Part shown: positions 45,723 to 57,877 of the stretch, in pieces
How the letters are laid out: each line of letters starts with the position of its first letter
Numbering within the stretch: position 1 is the stretch's first letter
Assembly (NCBI GenBank): GCA_001600635.1
Contig: BCKL01000007.1
Coordinates: 272,303 to 336,302, forward strand
Length of the DNA stretch: 64,000 nt
Source: Leucosporidium creatinivorum
Taxonomy: Eukaryota > Basidiomycota > Microbotryomycetes > Leucosporidiales > Leucosporidiaceae
Direction of reading: 5' to 3'
The notes under the pieces: model-generated
What the model saw: the letters and a program-made list of their open reading frames with translations, nothing else
The model's database searches: none
What the model was told of the DNA's origin: nothing
Translations under genes and position numbers: made by a program

Positions 45723-46826
45723 TCACCAATCCTCCACGATTGCGAAGCATCCCTCGTGCTGGACGATGGGGGTAGCAGGAAGTGCCCTCGGATGGTAGCT
45801 GTTGACCTCTCCGATGCTGACGACTCCCATGTTGATATCACCCTGGAGCGAAGTGCGGTCGGCGAAGGCGAGAGCAGCGAGCGAGCTGACCGAGTTGGAG
45901 GGCGAGGGACCAGCAAAGAGGGTGTCGAGGCCGGTGTTCGTAATGGTGTGGATTCGGGCGTTGACGCATCCGATGCGAGCGAGGCCCGACTCAATGTCCT
46001 TGGCGAGTGGGAGGCGATCGCCGAAGCTGGCGAGGCTGGCGAGAGAGTGGGTGGAGGACGAAAGGGTGGGGCCGCTGAAGAGGGTGGCGAAGGGGTCCGA
46101 GATGGTGGTGGGAGGCTTCTCGATTGAGGAAGGGACGACCTTGCGCTGAACGCGAGCGGTGCGGCGGAGAGGGAAGATGCGAGGAGGAAGCTCGGTGAAG
46201 CGGTTGTCGCTGTTGACAGTGGTGGGGAGAGTAGTCGAGTCCGTGTTGTCGAAGCTGTTGACCGAGCCAAAAATAGGAGAGGGCGTGCGAGTCGACCGAG
46301 AAGGGGTGTTGGGCGAGGCGGGCGCCGAGGGCGAGAACAGCTGCTCGGAGGAAGTGCTGCAGCGGAGGACGTCCTTGCCGTGGCGGTCCTCCGGAGGAGC
46401 GTCGTCCGAGCAGGTGGAGGTGTTAGAGAGCTCGGAGGCGGAGGAGGGGAGGTCGACCTGAGCCTGCTGAGCCGAGAGCGAAGTTGCGGGTTGCGGCTGC
46501 TCGGCGTCGAGACTGGGGAGCTGCACCTTGTGCTTGATGGGGAAGGCAGGCTGGCGAGGAGGGGCGGAAGGGTTGTAGAGCTCGATAGCGAACAGCTTGT
46601 CGTCGTACATCTACGCGAGTGAGCCGAGGAGAAGCCAGGTCAGACTTTTTGCGCTCGAGGGATGTGGCTGAGCGAGAAAGAGGAAGCTCACCTGTTCGAG
46701 GGCTGGCGACATCGACTTGCTGACGCTGTAAGGTGCAGAGATGGTAATGATCTTACTGCTACGCTTGCGAGCGACCTTGGAGCGGAGCTTGAAGGACAGA
46801 GCGGCGAGCGACTTGAAGAAGGCCAT
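45723..46826 (-). CDS. Unrecognised protein with a duplicated 47-residue motif
   Basis: Two exons on the minus strand, 46826-46692 and 46610-45723, joined by an 81-nt intron with a CTGACC branch, give 340 residues. I do not recognise a family. The first 45 residues are basic (FKLRSKVARKRSSKIITIS). The middle is Ser/Thr/Pro-rich, suited to phosphorylation. Near the C-terminus, two copies of a motif follow each other: one starts at DPFATLFSGPTLSSSTHSLA and the next at GLDTLFAGPSPSNSVSSLAA. Both continue with a DR..L..DI..G...IG.VN pattern. The protein ends in QHEGCFAIVEDW. No signal peptide or membrane segment is visible. The start was chosen as the first ATG in the frame of the basic segment. 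Confidence 0.6.
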
Positions 46827-49800
46827 CTTGAGCACGGCGAGGTGCGAGGTGGTGAGGTGGGTGGTAGGCAAGGTGCACTAGTGTGAGGTCAAGCGCTGTA
46901 GTCTGGTAGGCGAGGGCTGTAGCGCTGAGATAAGCGAGAGCCGAAGCGAGAGAGCAGTGAGAAGTAGGAAGGAAAGAGAGGTCGAGCTGGCCGAGCGTCA
47001 ATTTGTAGCCCTGTCGCATCCTCTGAGAGCCGCAGAGAGATGGCTGGTCATTGAGCTTGGGCCATAGGAGTAGTACCAGTCCAAAGGGGTACAGTAGCTT
47101 CACTAGAGACCTCACAGCTGCCTGGCATCTTCGACCGAGCCCTTCCTCTGCGAGTCCCCTCTTCTGCGTCGTCTCCCACTTAAACAGCGGCCTCTTAGCA
47201 CACCGTGCAGAGTGGAGGAGGGCAGGCTGGCTAGGTCAGCGGGTCGAAAGAGACCCTCTGCCAGCCTTTCAACCCAGCAGCACCCTTCCTCCGTCTCGGC
47301 GACGACGACGGCACATCCTGCCCAAGCTGGCCAGCTCTGCTAAACCACGAGAGCGTCCATCTATCCGTTCACCGTCTCACTGAGCTCACCAGACCTCCTT
47401 CAGCGCCCTCCTGCTCCGCCGAAGCCCCTCGCCGAGATCGGATACTGCACCGAGCGATAGGGGCCTGTGCGAAAAGCGGTCGCCCGGTTTCTTCNNCAAG
47501 TNGGCTNGAAGAGCGTTAAANNGTACCGCACTACATNTNGACATCGCATGCGAATCGCNCGAGTCGAAGAGGCGATGCGAGCTTCTGCTCCCCTCNTCTG
47601 AGCCCTGCGCTGGAGAAGCGAGCCGAGCAGGTCATGTAACGCAGCAAACACAGCTTTCTTGAACAGAGAAGAATCGTCGGCGAGGGCGAATGAGCGAGCA
47701 AGATGAACGAGGAAGCAAAGAGAGCTCGCAGAACACGTCGGGCGTTTTGGGAAGCAGCGGATTAAGAATCGAGTAAGCGCCGAGTTAGTCCTCGAGACTA
47801 ATGGTCAATTGTAGGTCTGTCTACTCGGCTACATGCGCCAGTGAGAGGGGAGAGCTTCGACGTCCTTACAAGATCACTTCAACCCTCGGCTCTTCGGTCA
47901 AGCCCTTTGGACCACTCGAGCGAGCCTACTGCTTGGCTGCGCCGAGCACCATCTTCTCGCTGTCTGCCAGTCACGCAGCTCGCAGAAGGACACGGAGAGC
48001 TTCTGGATCGACTTACAGCTCCTTCAGAGCTCTGTTGGGCTGCTTTCCAGCCTGTAGCATGTCCCCCCCTCGAGCCGAGCTCTGCGGAGCAGTCGCTCTA
48101 CCGCCAAGCTGCCCTTGCTCTCTGTCTTACACCTCGAGCAATCTCGGCGTCCCCAATCCTGCGTTCAGACCACCTCCACGCCGCGACGAACCGCCAAGCA
48201 ACGCAAGAGCTCCCCTTTAGGGTGACAGCGCCAACCTTTGCTCGGCGAGCAGCTTCGCCTCGCGCTCCTCGTCTGACAAGCTCGAGGATGACAGCTGACT
48301 CAACTGTGCAGTAGGATCACGGGTGCTAATGCCCCTCTGTAGCTCATCGGCAGCGTGGTAGTGAGAACATCGGCAGAGTTGAGAGGTCAGCGCTCGATTG
48401 GGCGGAAGGAGAAAAGGCCCGCCGCTTCCCTCCTCCGCAATCCCCTCAGCCGAAGCGTAGAGCGCGACCCGACGCAGCAAAAGGCTATGATGGCGTGGTC
48501 GGGGACTCTCGGGAGTCATCGGCTTGCTCGCCTCGCCGGGCGAAGCGTCAATTCGAACACTCGCTCATGGCTCGGCGAAAGCAAGCCTCGTCCCTCACCT
48601 TCCCAAACCCCATAGCTCTCGAAGCTCATCCCGACAGTCGGCTGTACTTGAAAGCTCCAACGCTCGGGGTGGACGGGAGGGACTGATCGGCGCAGCGGGA
48701 GGGACTTGCCTCGTCGAGTGAACGGGCGCCGAGCGTAGGAGTGAATAGTCGACGACGCTGCGAATACAAGGACAGGCGAGGGTCAGCTAAATGGTATGTG
48801 AGCTGGGTTTTGCTGAGTGACAGCCCTCCCTGCTCGCCCAGCTTCCCTGCTGCACCCTCCACCGCGCCAATGCTCCCTCGCCCTGTCCTCCTCTCCCCGC
48901 AGCGCTCCGCTGCACTACAGTAGAGGGAGAGAAGTAGCGCAGACTCACCAGTTGTCTCCACTGTACAACTAGAGAGCACCGAGAACGCACATCCTCGAAA
49001 GCTGCAGGAGAGGGAGGACTTGTAGCGCGCCTCCCGTCGACGCTTGAAGGTGAGGAGCACTTGCTCGCGGCTCCTCGTTGCGGAAGGCTGCTGCATGAGC
49101 AGCAGCCTGTAGGTCTGCACCACTAGGATGGCTTAAAATTGGATGGGAAGGCTATAGCGGTCTTCCCATCGCTAAGGAGGAGCAAAGGGCAGCGAGCTCC
49201 TCGGGCGCTTCAGTCTCAGTTCGAGCCTGCTCAGCGAAGAGCAGGCTGCGAGAGCTGTTGGGAGACTTGAAGCGGTCGTCCCAGGATCGTGAGTGAGATC
49301 GACTCCCAAGCGCTACAAGAGCGGGAGCGACTGCTTCTGCGATCCTTTGCTGAGAGAGGTTGGAGGTCGACGAGCAGCTTCACGCGAGGAGAGTCGGGCC
49401 TTGATCCAGGTGGCAGAGCCTATTACAGAGGCCTGCACTCACACGAGCGAGAGCACCATGCTTGTGGATGCTACACGCAACGACGACTCCAGGAGGATGT
49501 GGCAGGAGAGAAAGGGAGAAGAGAGCAAGCCGGGCTCGATTTTCAACTCGCCAAGCTTGGACTCTCTCTCCGTTCTTCTCATGGACGGTGGGCTAGAGGT
49601 TAGCCGGTCAGGTACAGCAGAGCTTCATGCCACTCTTTAAGCCACAGCCCGACTCTGCAACGACCCTGATCAAGCTCGAGAAGGGTGAGCCGAGCTCCCT
49701 CTCTTCGCCGAACTCGAAGAGGTGGCTCTCGCACTGCACGGTAGGCGGCAGAAGAGCAAACACGAGCACAATGTCACTCATGCTATTTATACCGAGAAAG

Positions 49801-50099
49801 CGAGACCTCGACACTCCCCTGCAAGACTCGGCTTGAAGCTCGGCGAAGTCGGAAAGGGGGGTCGGGCGCGCTGCTACCGGCCACAAAGGCTACAGCGGCC
49901 TGTGGTGAAACTTGGACAGCTCGCATTGATAGCTGTGCACAGTACAGAGTATCTCCCTGCTCAACTACAGGGCGTCGACTCGCTGAAGTCCCCGCTTCGA
50001 ACTCGCCTTCCCGGCTCTCCCTCCTCCGTCTCGCTCGCTTTCGCTGCTCTCTCGACTCGCTCGCTGGACTCGGTATTTACGAAGCTTGCTCACGCACAG
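46827..50099. other. Gene-poor 3.3-kb stretch with ambiguous bases
   Basis: No convincing gene was found on either strand. Ten N bases lie scattered between 47495 and 47596, which points to poor read support there. Isolated splice-like signals occur on the minus strand (a GTGAGT donor near 48947 and a TTCGCAG acceptor near 48765), but the flanking frames show no family resemblance. No terminal repeats, transposase or reverse transcriptase motifs were recognised. It may hold a non-coding transcript or an eroded gene. Confidence 0.5.
47495..47596. other. Ten ambiguous bases (N)
   Basis: Single and paired N characters occur at 47495, 47496, 47502, 47507, 47521, 47522, 47537, 47539, 47559 and 47596. 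The pattern looks like low-quality base calls, not a sized assembly gap. Confidence 0.95.
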
Positions 50100-51744
50100 A
50101 TGGCTGCTCTTGAAGGTAAGCCCACTTCCTGCACTTCCCAGCCCGGTCGATGCGCACCTTTCCTGACGCGTCTCTTCCCTCGAACAGCTTCGAAGCAGGG
50201 CGGCGACGCTGCTAGAACGGAAGACGAGCTTGCTGCTGCTGAGAAGGAGGATACGAGCGGGGCGTCGAAGAGCCCCGAGCCGCTGTACGTCTGCGAAGCG
50301 AGAATGGGAGCTGAAGGAGCAAGCTGACGCGCCCAGCAACTCTACCGCAGACCCAAGAAGACGCTGCTCTCCCTCCCCGACGAGCTCTTGAGTACCATCT
50401 GCGGTCATCTTCACAACGACGCCGATTGCAGCGACCTGCAGCTCTCGGTGAAGCGCTTCTATCCGCTCTGCAAGCCGTGGATCTGGAGGGAGGTTATCCT
50501 TGATGAAGACTTCGAGTCTCACGACACCTTCATGTGCCATCTCGTCCGCACCTCCCTCTCAGCCCTGGTCCGCATCATGACCTACAACATCACCTCGCCC
50601 TTCTCCAAGATGTCGGCGCACCTTCTCTCGACAAACTTCACCAACCTCACTGACCTTACCCTCTCTCCACACTGCGGCGACGACGAGGATGACGACGAAG
50701 AGGGAAAGAGCCTGCCGAAGACGACCACGATCGCCCTCAAAGCGCTCCTGGCCTTGCGCTCTTTGAAGCTCAAGGGTTTCCTGGAGATCGAGGACGCTAC
50801 CTTTTCCGTCTGTACCGACCTCCCTCACCTCCACTTCTTGAATGCCACATCGCTTATTCTCGCCGAGTCACTATTCAAGGACCGACCGGCGCTTCGTTCC
50901 CTCGAAGTTCGGCTCAACGACTTCGGCTGCGCTGCCATCATTGCGTGCGCCGAGACGCTACATTCGCTGATTCTCGTTCGAGATCGAAACGAAGAACAAG
51001 GTTCTCTGGCTCAGAACAAGTGTCTGAATCAACTGCGCCTGCTCTTCGACCCCATGGTGAGACTCGAGATGAGGGCAGCTCGATGCCGGACCCATCGCTG
51101 ACACCTTTCTCCTCCTGCAGCGCAACAAGCATCGTGATCTACCTCTTCAGTCTCTCACCCTCGAGTGGTTTGAGCTGCTAGAGACGCGCGACAACATCGT
51201 TCGACCTCACCCTCGGCTAATGGAGTTCCTTTCGGCGCTCAAGGGCACTTCGCTCTCCACGTTGCGTATCAAGCGGTTCAGCAAAGTCAAGTGCTCGGCG
51301 AACGACGACCCCGGATTCGGGCTCTTCCTCCCCAGCGTCCAGAATCTGGAGCTCGCGCTCCTTCCTGGGCACCCAGAGACCAGCGCGCTGGACCACGTAA
51401 GTGTGCTTCCTCTCCAGTGTCGCGCATCTCGACTGAAGCTTCCCTTTTTTCGTCTAAAGGACTCCATCCTCCTCCTCCGCGCCCTCCTGCGATGCTTTCC
51501 CAACGCCGCTCGCCTTGCCCTCGCCAACTGGCTCACTCCTCTCGACCCTCAGAAGCTCGCAACGCACGCGCTACTCGAGCTCGGGATCTACAGCCCTATC
51601 TTTTACCTCCTTCTCGAGCCCCTTCGCCGCACTGCACTTCTTGAGATCAAGCTGGAAGGAGGCTGGTTGCTGTGGGATGGCAAGCTCGTGCATTTGTTGC
51701 GCGACGATGATGGCTTTAAGCGAGAGTTCGTGTGGACAGATTGA
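50100..51744 (+). CDS. F-box protein (paralogue of the gene at 9770)
   Basis: Five exons, 50100-50115, 50188-50284, 50351-51056, 51121-51396 and 51460-51744, give 459 residues. A charged N-terminus (TEDELAAAEKEDTS) precedes the F-box LLSLPDELLSTICGHL, which continues to VKRFYPLCKPWIWREVIL. An LRR-like region follows with LTDLTLSP, the acidic loop GDDEDDDEEG, LRSLEVRLN and LETRDNIV. The order of these elements, including the acidic loop and the FSKMSAHLLST segment (FSALSAHHLST in the other gene), matches the F-box gene at 9770-11529. It is probably an SCF substrate adaptor, target unknown. The last intron (51397-51459, 63 nt) ends in AAG, is a multiple of three and has no stop, so it may be retained. 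Confidence 0.75.
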
Positions 51745-52030
51745 GGATTATGACGTAGGTTCCTGCTTCCCCGAGCCGCGGACTCGTGGGCTGACTTCCC
51801 CCCCCCCCCACCCTCGTAGGCTCGCAACTCGAAGCTCGGCGAGCGTCCTGGTCGAGGCGAGGACTGAGGACTGAGGACGATGCTGGACTTGTTCGATGCT
51901 GTACCATGCTGGAAGCTATCTCCCTTCGATCTCGCTCTACGAGGGGGGAGCCGACGAGACGAGCTGAGAGAAGTCCAATACAACGCCGAGCTCGGCTCGG
52001 CTGGCGGACGTACATTGCTCTGCTATAAGA

Positions 52031-53969
52031 CTACCGCTTGCGGCTGCTCCTGCTTCCCGCACTGTTCTTGGTCCGGCTCTTTGGCCGCGAGTCGAAGTGG
52101 TCGCCGTCCGAATCCTCACTTGAGAGCAAGGCGAGCTCCTCGCGCTCACGCCTTGCCGCCCGTCGAGCGATACGTGAGTTCTGGTGGCCGAGCTATGGAG
52201 CAGAGATGTCACGTCAGCTTTGAAGCGGTCAGAGAGGCTGCTTGGGACTCACCTGAAGGAAGGTCTCATCTGAGCGCTCAACTGGAGTCGGTCGACGCCC
52301 TTCGCGAATGCGCAGGATTGCCTTGATGACCGACCAGACGGTAGGCAGGGCGAGGATGAAGGAGAGGGTCTGCGAAGAGTAATGATGCGATCAGCTTGGA
52401 TAGAGGAGAAACGCACGCGTCTGCGAAGCTTACTCCTGGGAAGTCTCCTGCGTGAGTGGAGGAAGAGTCAGCGAAACGTCGAAGGCAAGCGATCATACCA
52501 CGTACAGTGCATCTCGCCAACGTAGATATCGTTCATCGCGATCTGTAGCTCGGTCGTGAGGATGCCGAAGGTGAGAAGGATGGCGACTACCGGCCACTGC
52601 GAAGAGTCTCATCAGCTCGGCGGAGCTCGAACGGGAAGAAGGCGAGCTCACGATGATAAAGTGGTGACGCGACTCGATCTCGCGTTGAGTCCATGCTGCT
52701 GAAGCTTGCTGAGGTGACCTTCCGGGACCCGAGCTGACCCACATCGGATCGGCGGAGAGCAAGCCAGTCGTCGGCGAGGCGGCGAGGACTTGAGCAGGCG
52801 TGGAAGCGGCGCCGCCTTTGGGAATACTCCGCATGGTGGCAATCATCAAGTCGTCCTACTCATGCGGGAGCGTCAGCGCAAAATATCGTAGAAGTAGCCG
52901 CCGAACCTACCCCTTCGCTGCTGCTCGGCGTGTAATCCGCCGGGTTCTCGGCCATCTTTGCCCTCTGCTTCCGACGAGCCTCCCTTTGCTCAGGGGTAGA
53001 GAAGAACCTGTCATCCTTGTCGCCACGCTTTGGCTTGGGGCGAAACCGCCCTCCTCGGCGACGGAGGACAATCGGCGCCTTGAAGGTCCAGTACGAGCCG
53101 AGAACGAGCAGGACGGCCCACATGATTGTCTGTTGGTGGACGGGAAGTCGTTAGCTCTTCAGTAAGTAGGAGAAGAACAGCTACACACGTAGAGGATGAG
53201 AAGAGCCCTTGAGCGCGAGTAGTGCTCGGCATCCTCGCTTCGAAGCGGGACGAAGAAGGCGACGATGGCGGTCGAGTCGAGGCAGTGGGGCTGGCGGAAC
53301 ATGAGATGGGTGCTCTCTGGGAGTTGTCCTTCGAACCAAGCATACAGGCAGAATCCCCAGAGGAGGGCCGTCAAGACGGCTTTGACGAGGAGGCCTGCGA
53401 GAAAGAACTGGTCAGCCCGAGCCTCATCTCAGTTCATTTGGCTAGCTGAAATGAATCTCTCGCTCTCTCATCGCCGAAAATGGATGAGGGACTCACCGAC
53501 TTGCAGCACCAGCATCCCTCGGGCTCCAAGACCTCGATATGAAGTCAAAGAGTTCATGCCGGCGAGTGTGGCGACGTAGGGGAGGGTGGAGAGGGTGATT
53601 ACCACGATAGTATGATGGAGTGTTATGCTGCCAAGGTACAGTTGGACATAGTTGGTGAGGACGAAGGCGTAGGATACTGATAGGGAGAGCCAGAGAGCTT
53701 CCGCCCCCCCTTCGTCCGGCGCGACGAGGACGAGGACGAAGAAGGCGATGGCTTGAAGGTACGATCCGAGCCGAACACCTGTCGCCGAGCAGACAGAGGT
53801 CAGCGCCGTCCTTTCCGAGCCGTCCTCTTCTCGTCTTAGAGCTCCGCCGAGTTTGGGCACCTCGCTCACCTATCGCCGAAACGTCGGCTGCAGCACAGAT
53901 CTTGACACATCCCTCCACCAGATCAGGGTTGGCGCAGTAAGTCGCTTGCGCTATTGGAACGGTGAACAT
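52031..53969 (-). CDS. Fungal multi-pass membrane protein, uncharacterised
   Basis: Nine exons on the minus strand: 53969-53870, 53778-53497, 53394-53189, 53129-52911, 52855-52652, 52596-52506, 52444-52434, 52369-52253 and 52192-52031, giving 463 residues. After a short Cys-containing N-terminus (CANPDLVEGCVKIC) comes ADVSAIGVRLGSYLQAIAFF, a pattern shared by an uncharacterised fungal membrane family whose members often read NPDIxGIGVRxAxYLQ. About seven hydrophobic helices follow, interrupted by a long basic and Ser-rich loop (about residues 225-330). The C-terminus is Arg/Ser-rich and cytosolic by charge. No catalytic motif is visible. Exon 7 has only 11 nt and needs a GAG acceptor: the neighbouring CAG acceptor would create an immediate stop, so this junction is the weakest part of the model. 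Confidence 0.65.
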
Positions 53970-54405
53970 GGCGGCTGGACCTCACTAGTCGACAGCAGCC
54001 GAGCAGGAGAAGGGTGGGCGCTTCGGAGGAGTTGAAAGGGAGGATTCTATGGGAGTGTAGGTTGTTAGCATTCGCTTGGAGACGTGAGAAGAGACGCACA
54101 GCTCACCTCTTCAACCGTGCGTCTTAGCAGAGAGCCGAGCCGGTGAGCGAGCGACCTGGGAGAGCTGGGAAGCGAGCCGAGAGCTGCTAGAGGCGACGGG
54201 CGAGCTGCTCAGAGCTCGTGTAGAGCAGCTTTCAAAGAGGTGCAGGAGATGGTTGAGGGCAGGGAATGCGAAAGAGGGGAGGGGGGTTTATCCGCGGCTC
54301 CGCGGCGAGACCCCTCAGAGACGGGGAGGGAGCGAAGGAGAGGATCAAGCGAACAGCCGAGCAGCTCTCCTTCAGCCGTCTTCGACTCGACTCTCTCGGC
54401 CGACG
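53970..54405. promoter_or_regulatory. Divergent upstream region of the membrane protein and RINT1/TIP20 genes
   Basis: It separates two divergent start codons. I see no gene and no named motif. Confidence 0.5.
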
Positions 54406-57400
54406 ATGGTACAATCATCAACGACTGCTCAGCTACAGCAGCTGCTCAGTCCACCAGATAGCAGCATCAGTCAGGCGCACGCGGTGCAGCTCGTCGCCGC
54501 CGCCATCCCATCTCCCCTCATCGCCTCGCGGCTCAACAGCATCCTTCAGCCCCTCTTACAAGCAGAGCAAGTCAAGGCAGACCAACTCTCCGCCGAACTG
54601 GCCAAGTCGACCGAGGAGACGACGGCGCTGCTCGACTCGACCAAGCAACAACTCGCGGCGCTCCTCACTCGAACGGCAGAGCTACGGAGCAATCATGAGA
54701 GCATGGAGGATGCTCTGATTGACCACACGGAGATTTTGGTGTCGTCAGCTTCCCAGCGGGAGCAAGGAGAGAGCGCTACAGGCGAGGGGCAGGGAGCCAC
54801 GCTACGCGAGCGACTCGAGACGTTCAGCCAGCGTCGGAAGGAGCTCGAGATTGCCAAGCAGTGGTTTGCAGTGCTAGCCAAGGCAGAAGAGCTAGGGTGA
54901 GTGGTCCCCGCCGTCCTCCTGCAACTCCTTAGCTGACCTCGGGGCGCGTCAATCAGCATCGTTTCGCTGCGAGCACTGGAAGCCGGCGAGCTCTCGAGAG
55001 CGCTGCAGGGATACGTCGATTTGGTCGACTACATCAAGGAGATTCATGCCAAGGCCCCCGCTCTCGCCCTCACTTCACATCTTGTGGCCATGGCGTCCTC
55101 CGTCTGGCGGGGACTCGTCAAGCTGCTGTCGGCGTAGGCTGTTCTGCTGCCGTCTACTTAGAGGGAGACCGTGCTGACTCCTCGAAACGATATAGACGCC
55201 TGCTCAAGAAGCTCGAGGCGATCGGATGGCCGACACCACTCAAGGTGCCGCTCGATGGATTCGACAGCAAGGCGAACGAGTTCAAGGATGCTTTCGCAGA
55301 TCTCTTGGAGCTGGAGAAGATGTACGTCGCCATGTCACGACGCTATGCGCTTTCGCTGACCCCTCTCTCGCGCTAGGCAACTGAGTCACCCCCTGCCGAC
55401 CGCGCACAACCTCGCCGAGGTCAAGGATTTCGACACTCCTACACCCGCCAAGCCCCTCCTCGCCTTCCAGCCTCTCGTCACTCCGCTTCTCCTTCGCTTC
55501 CGTTGGCAGTTCGATGGAGAGAGGAGCACCAACCGGATAGACAAGGCGAGCTTTTACGTCCGAGCCCCTTCGCTTCCCTGCGCTGACCTTGCACATTCTC
55601 TCAGCCCGAGTACCCGCTATCGCACGTCCTCAACCTTCTCACTGCACACGACCGATTTTTGTCCGAGGATATCCAGACCCTGCTCAACGAGAACGGCTTT
55701 TCGGACGTCAACGCCGTCGTTCGTCTGATTTGTCGTCTTGCGCTTGCTCTTCGCTGACCTGCTCTGCCCCCACAGAACGACTTCACTACCCTCCTCCTCC
55801 CACCTCTCGTCTCTCGCATCAAGCACCACATGCCTCAGCTCCTCGAGATGCCGCCAATTCTCGCACATACGATCTTCCAGGTCCTCGAGTTCGACGAAGT
55901 CCTGCGCGGTCGCGAGTATCGCCCCAGAGGACTCGCTCGACTCAAGAGCGAGTGGAAGGGGCTCAGCGAGATCATACTCGGCAAGCGAGAGTGGTACTCG
56001 AAGTGGCTCGAGGGCGAGCGGGAGTGTGAGTAGGGTCCGATCGCTTCTTTCGCGACCGAGCTGACTCTTGGTCGTCGTACAGTCTTCGACAAGCGCTACT
56101 ACTCGGCCATCTCCGAGGCCGACGCTTGGCAGATAATCCCCGAGGAGGACTACGATGCTGGAGACGGTCGCAGCGGCACTCGGCCGACTAACTCTGCTCT
56201 GCGCGTCGCCGAGCTCGCTCAACTTCTCTCAGGTGGGTCTTATGTGGACTCCTACGCTCGCTCGGGCTCGACCGCTGAACTGTCATGCTCTCTCAGACCG
56301 CTACCGCCCGCTCCCTACCCTGCACGCCCTTCCCTTCCTCCTCCGCCTGCATCTTCCACTCCTCGTCACTTACTCGCAACGGGTCGCTTCCTCGCTCGAC
56401 GCGTTTGAGTCGCTGTCGTTCGGCATGCTTCCAGGAGCGCTGGGCACGACCACAGCAGCCACCGCTGGCGTGGGCGGCATCGTGAGGCTGGTCCGCGCCG
56501 GCGTGAGCGCGAGGTGGATGAGCGAGAAGTGCGCCGAGTGGGGCGAGGATGCTGTGGGTACTTCGCTGTTCTTCAGGCTTGCTCAGGCTGACTTAATCTC
56601 GCTCTGCAGTTCTTCCTCTCCCTCTACGACTACCTCACGTCCAATCCTACGCCCGAGGAGCTGGTCCCTCTCGCTCAAGCTTTGCTACCCGAGACGGAGG
56701 GCACCTTGTTCGACCGCGAGCTCAAGGAGTACGAACGACTTGCCGACCGAGCCGAGGAGCTCATCGTGCGCCATTGCGTGCGCGAGGTGCTCGGCGATCT
56801 CAAGACTTACCTTGGCCGGTGAGTAGCGCTCTCCTCCAGTGCGCCGAGCTTCGTTGACCTCTTCCCTCTTTCGTAGCCGCTGGGATCCACCCATGCCCGA
56901 GGGCGGCGAGGACCTCGACCGCTCCCTCACCACCGAGCTTATTGCCCCCCTCTCGCTCTTCTCCTCCCTCCTCAAGACCCTCGTCGCCTCCTACCCTCAC
57001 TCGGTCGCGACCACCCTCTATCGCCGCATCGCCGTCAGCCTCTCCACCTCTCTCTACGACCGCCTTCTCGTCAATCGCACCTGGTCCGAGTCGGGCGCCC
57101 ATCAACTCAACTACGATATCGAGCAGGGGTTCCTCCAAGCTGGACGGGAGGCTGGGATCCGTCGCGGCGTCTCGAGGGGATGGGACAAGCTCATGGGCGG
57201 AGCCAAGATCATGGCGCTCCCAGCTACGAGCGGCTCGGGCGGCTTTGGCGATGAGGCGTCGGATGAAGATGGCGAGGCCAAGTTGACCTTCTCGAGGGTG
57301 ATGCAGTTGGCGTTCGACGACTCGGTGCCCGAGGGAGAGGGTACTCAGTTCAATGTGGCGATGGAGCAGCTCGGTGTGGGAGAGGTATTGGGCAAGGTGG

Positions 57401-57444
57401 AGGTGCAGCAGGTGATGAGGAGACGACCCGAGTGTTGGAGGTGA
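54406..57444 (+). CDS. TIP20: RINT1/TIP20-family vesicle tethering protein
   Basis: Ten exons: 54406-54896, 54957-55133, 55196-55321, 55377-55545, 55605-55718, 55776-56025, 56083-56232, 56297-56553, 56610-56818 and 56877-57444, giving 836 residues. The N-terminal 160 residues are coiled-coil-like (LDSTKQQLAALLTRTAELRS). The RINT-1/TIP20 domain follows, with HPLPTAHNLAEVKDF, RIDKPEYPLSHVLNLLTAH, WQIIPEEDYDAGDG and the C-terminal VSRGWDKLMGGAKIMALP. Tip20 works with Dsl1 and Sec39 (animal NAG-ZW10-RINT1) to tether Golgi-derived COPI vesicles at the ER. Intron 4 (55546-55604) begins GCGAGC, so it is a second GC-AG intron of the window. The donor of intron 5 could be GTTCGT (55719) or three bases earlier; either keeps the frame. 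Confidence 0.88.
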
Positions 57445-57877
57445 TCGGCAATGCATCGCTACGTCGTCTCGCATAGTTGCCATCGAAAGGTTGCTTCGCC
57501 GAGCTGAGCGCCGAAGCAGGAAGAGAAGCTCAAGCTGGAGAACAGGGGATGGTGTGCATCCATCAGCTCGTCAGCCAGCTACTTGTAGGCCGGCGCTGGC
57601 GCTCGCTTGAACCTCTCGGATGACTCCCTTAGCGCAATCTCGGCGCTCAGGCCTCCTCAACCGTTCTTCTCAGGTCGTTTCGCACGGGCCACACTTCGCG
57701 GGGAGACTCTCGCGCTAACGAGAAGCGTACGACCTGCACTCATATCGCTCGGGCCAGCAATACATTGCTTGGAGTCTCGTAGCAGTGGCCTGAGGCGGCT
57801 CCCCTTCTCACTTCTCTCTCTTGCTCGTTCTTCGCTGTTTCTTGCCTTCCCTCGCTGTTCACTTGACTTCTGATACG
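57445..57877. other. Intergenic stretch between RINT1/TIP20 and the hydrolase gene
   Basis: It holds the upstream 3' UTR and the hydrolase promoter. No gene or repeat was recognised. Confidence 0.5.

Noticed and set aside
46827-50099. Transposon or retroelement remnant in the gene-poor stretch
   Set aside because: No transposase, reverse transcriptase, integrase or capsid motif and no terminal repeats were recognised.
51797-51811. Run of C after the second F-box gene
   Set aside because: A simple homopolymer with no further structure.
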